Assembly (NCBI GenBank): GCA_963580455.1
Contig: OY756966.1
Span: 12,465,001 to 12,529,000 of the forward strand
Reading direction: 5' to 3'
Length of the DNA: 64,000 bases
Source of the DNA: Euonymus europaeus
Lineage: Eukaryota > Streptophyta > Magnoliopsida > Celastrales > Celastraceae
Below, piece after piece: positions 60,119-64,000 of the stretch (within the stretch, counting starts at the first letter, position 1; every line of letters begins with the position of its first letter). A program made the translations under genes and the position numbers. Below the pieces are notes generated by a model. That model did no database searches, had not been told where the DNA came from, and worked only from the letters and a program-made list of their open reading frames with translations.

Positions 60119-63100
60119 CACCTTCACAGATAGAATTGAATAATTATGAACCATCGTTCTTGATAGGTGTACACTTTTTATTTTTGCTTTATTTTCAAAT
60201 TTACTAGTATACGCTTTGTAGATTGTTTCATTGTAAAAGAACAATTTTCATTCACAAATTGACAAAATCGTTAAAAGTTCCTCCATTAAGAGAATTGAGT
60301 AATTTCAAACAATCAAACTTGATAAGTGTGTAGTTTTATTGTTGTTTTATGTCCAAATTTACTAGTACACTTCAAAGATTGTTTCATTGCCAAAAGACCA
60401 ACTTTCCATCATAAAGGTGCAGAATCGTTAAAAGATCCTCCACGGAGAAAATTGAATAATTATGAACCATCGTTCTTGATAGGTTTACACTATTTATTGT
60501 TGCTATTTGTCCAAATTTACTAGTATATGCTTCATATATTGTTTCGTTGCCAAAAGACCAACTTTCGTTCACAAATGGCCAAAACCGTTAAAAGCACCTC
60601 CATTGAGAGAATTGAATAATTCCGAACCGTCATTCTTCATAGGTGTGCACCTTTTATTGTTGTTTTATGTCCAAATTTATTAGTATATGCTTTATAGATT
60701 GTTTCGTCGCCAAAGGACCAACTTTTGTTCACAAATGGATGAAACCGTTAAAAAGCTCATCCATGGAGAAAATTGAATAATTCTGAACCATCATTCTTCA
60801 TACATGTGCACTTTTATTGTTGTTTTACATCCAAATTCATTTGTATATGCTTCGTAGATTGTTTTGTTGCCAAAAGACCAACGTTATTTCCCAAATGCAT
60901 AAAATCGTTAAAAGCTCCTCCATGGAGAGAGTTTAGCAATTTCGAATCATAAAAGTTGATAGGTGTGTAATTTTTGTTGTTTTCTTTCCCAAAGACAAAC
61001 TTTCGTTCACAAATGGACAAAAGCGTTAAAAACAACTCCATGGAGAGAATTGTGGGATTCCAAACCATCAAAGTTGATAGATGAGCACTTTTTATTGTTT
61101 CTTTATGTCCAAATTTACTACTCTACATGTCATAGATTGTTTCGTTGTTAAGAGACTAAATTTTGTCGTCAAATAGATAAAACCGTTAAAACCCCTCCAT
61201 GGAGAGAACTGAAAAATTATGAACCATCATTCTTGATAGTTGTACACTTTTTATTGTTGTTTTATGTCCAAATTTAGTAGTATACGGTTCATAGATTGTG
61301 TGGTTGCCAAAAGACCAACTTTCTTTCCCACATGTGCAAAATCATTAAAAGCTCCTTCACGGAAAGATTTGAGCAATTACAAACCATAAAATGTAGTAGG
61401 TGTGCACTTTTTACTGTTGCTTTATATCCAAATTTATTAGTATACACATCATAGAGTGTTTCGTTGCCGAAAGACCAACTTTCATTCGTAAATGTGCAAA
61501 ATCATTAAAAGCTTCTCTATGGAGAGAATTGAATAATTACGAACCATCATTCTTGATAGGTGTGCAATTTTTATTGTTACTTTATGTCCAAATTTAATAG
61601 TTTACACTTCATAGATTGTTTCGTTGCCAAAAGACCAACTTTTATTTTCAAATGGACAAAACTGTTAAAAACTCCTCCATGGAGAGAATTCAAAAATTAT
61701 GAATCATCATTCTTGATAGTTGTGCACTTTTTATTGTCATTTTATGTCCAAATTTACTTGTATAGTCTTCGTAGATTGTTTCGTTGACAAAAGACCAAGC
61801 TTTGTTCACAAATAGACAAAACCATTAAAAAGCACCTCCAAGGAAAAAATTGAATAATTTCGAACAATCATTCTTGATAGGTGTGAAATTTTTATTGTTG
61901 ATTTATGATCAAATTTACGAGTATACTCCTCGTAGATTGTTTCGTTGCCAAAAAGACCAATATTCCATCATAAATGTGCAAAATCGTTAAAAGCTCATCC
62001 ACGGAAAAAATTGAATAATTCCAAACCATCATTCTTGATAGGTGTACACTATTTATTGTTATTTTTTGTCCAAATTTACTAGTAAGTGCTTCATTGATTG
62101 TTTCGTTGCCAGAAGACCAACTTTTGTTCATGAATAGTCAAAACCGTTAAAAACTCCTCCATGGAGATAATTGAATAATTCTGAACCATCATTCTTCATA
62201 GGTGTGAAATTTTTATTGTTGTTTTATTTCCAAATTTACTAGTATACGCTTCGTAGATTGTTTCGTAACCAAAAGACTATCTTTCGTTCACAAATGGTCA
62301 AAACCATTAAAAGCTCCTCCACAAATAGAATTGAAAAATTTTGAACCATCATTCTTGATAGATGTGCACTTTTTATTGTTGTTTTTTGTCAAAATTTATT
62401 CGTATACACTTTATAGATTGTTTCATTGCCAAAAGACCAACTTTCGTTCAGAAATAGACAAAACCGTTAAAAGCTCCTCCATGAAGAGAATTGAATAATT
62501 GAAAGCCATCATTCTTGATATGTGTGCACTTTTAATTGTTGCTTTATGTTTAAATTAACTAGAGAATACGTTTCATAGATTCTTTCGTCCATGCAGAGAG
62601 TTTAGCGATTCCGAACCATAAAAGTTGATAGGTGTACACTTTTTATTGTTGCTTTGTGTCCAAATTTACTAGTATACACTTTATAGATTGCTTCTTTTCC
62701 CAAATATCAACTTTTGTTCACAAATGGACAAAACCGTTAAAAGCTCCTCTATGGAGAGATTTGAAAGATTCCAAACCATCAAAGTTAATAGATGAGCAAT
62801 TTCTATTGCTGCTTTATGTCCAAATTTACTAGTATACGCCTCATAGATTGTTTCGTTGCCGAGAGACGACTTTTATCCTCAAATGGATAAAATCGTTAAA
62901 AACCTCTCCAATGGAGAGATTTGAAAAATTATGAGCTATCATTCTTGACACCTTTTATTGTTGCTTTATGTTCAAATTTATTAGAATACATTTCGTAGAT
63001 TGTTTTGTTATCAAAAGACGAACTTTCTTTCCTAGATGTGCAAAATCGTTAAAAGCTCCTCCAAGGAGAGAGTTTAGCAATTCTGAACCATAAAAGATGA

Positions 63101-64000
63101 TAAGTGTGCACTTTTTATTATTGCTTTATATCCAAATTTACTATTATACACTTCATAGATCGTTTCATTTCCCAAAGACTGACTTTCTTTCACAAATTGA
63201 CAAAACCATTAAAAAGCTGCTCCATGGAGAGAATTGAAATTTTTGAACAATCATTCTCGATAGATGTGCACTTTAATCTTGCTTTATGTCCAAATTTACT
63301 AACATACGCTTTGGATATTGTTTCGTTGCCAAAATATCAACTTTTTTACCCAAATGTGCAAAATGAAAAGGTCATCCATGGAAAGAGTTATGCAATTCCA
63401 AACCATAAAAGGTGATAGGTGTATACTTTTTATTATTGCTTTATATCCAAATTTACTTGTATACACATCGTAGAGTGTTTCGTAGCTGAAAGACCAACTT
63501 TTGCTCATGAATTTGCAAAATCGTTAAAAGCTCCTCCATGGAGAGAATTGAATAGTTTCGAACCATCATTCTTGATAGGTGTGCAATTTTTATCGTTGCT
63601 TTATGTCCAAATTTACTAGTATACACTTCGTAGATTTTTTCGTTGCCAAAAGACCAACTTTCATTCACAAATGAACAAAACCATTAAAAAGCACCTCCAA
63701 GGATAAAAATTGAATAATTCCGAACAATCATTCTTGATAGGTGTGCACTTTTTATTGGTGATATATGTCCAAATTTAAAAGTATACGCCTCATAGATTGT
63801 TTCGTTGCCAAAAGACCAAGTTTCGTTCACAAATGGACAAAAGCGTTAAAAGCTCATCCATGGAGATAATTGAATAATTCTGAGTCATCATCCTTGACAG
63901 ATGTGCACTTGTTTTTGATGCTTCATGTCCAAATTTACTAGTATATGCTTTGGAGATTGTTTCGTTACCAAAAGACCAATTTTCGTTAACAAATAGACAA
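60108..64000 (+). repeat. ~160-bp satellite array, plus orientation, to the window end
   Basis: About 24 monomers, resembling those of 723-4988 more than those of 43.6-52.2 kb: the GAATTGAAATTTTTGAAC monomer near 63235, with AAAAAGCTGCTCC before it, matches the one near 4530. Shortened monomers lie near 60965 and 62575. The array continues past the window. Confidence 0.94.

Noticed and set aside
1..64000. CRISPR-like regular repeats
   Set aside because: Direct repeats with near-constant spacing are present, but the whole 160-bp unit is repeated with no unique spacers. It is satellite DNA in a plant context.

Overview
This window looks like plant nuclear heterochromatin, most likely centromeric or pericentromeric DNA of a flowering plant. 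The case rests on three things: a long array of AT-rich ~160-bp satellite monomers, plant-type Ty3/gypsy and Ty1/copia LTR elements inserted and nested in it, and a Mutator-like element carrying a FAR1-type transposase. I see no intact host gene, no tRNA or rRNA gene, no CRISPR array and no bacterial-style operon. The species cannot be named from this sequence.

Satellite. About 29 kb (roughly 46 percent) is satellite DNA, some 180 monomers. It is in minus orientation at 1-722 and 52217-60107 and in plus orientation elsewhere. Both minus blocks belong to one subfamily with a four-monomer (~640 bp) higher-order repeat. The plus array has at least two other higher-order forms: a 12-monomer (~1.9 kb) unit across ~19-38.9 kb that appears only when the inserted LTRs are removed in thought, and mixed 3-/5-monomer (~480/~800 bp) units across 43.6-52.2 kb.

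Insertions from left to right. 4989-11802 is a solo LTR (family A) split by a 4.8-kb FAR1-class MULE with a broken transposase gene. 16758-18759 is a solo LTR (family B). 21016-31561 is a complete but dead Ty3/gypsy chromovirus (family A) whose reverse transcriptase is split by a copia-type solo LTR at 25221-26705. 33121-35214 is a family A solo LTR. 35590-37143 is an inverted family B solo LTR. 38919-41193 is the 3' remnant of another gypsy element. 41224-43641 is a solo LTR of unknown family. 44842-46924 is an inverted family A-like solo LTR with an unusual end. 52950-57719 is a family A solo LTR holding two further nested LTR insertions.

How the parts relate. Nearly every insertion keeps a perfect 5-bp target duplication, so the order of events can be read. 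The satellite arrays and their strand switches came first, then scattered LTR insertions, then nested insertions, and most elements collapsed to solo LTRs by LTR-LTR recombination. The gypsy gag-pol frame is continuous apart from nine in-frame stops and the LTR insertion. Its integrase and chromodomain part is still one open frame. The most interesting material is the satellite architecture: opposed subfamilies, three higher-order forms, breakpoints in an A-rich segment and dyad motifs inside monomers. After that come the regulatory-looking motif arrays inside the LTRs.
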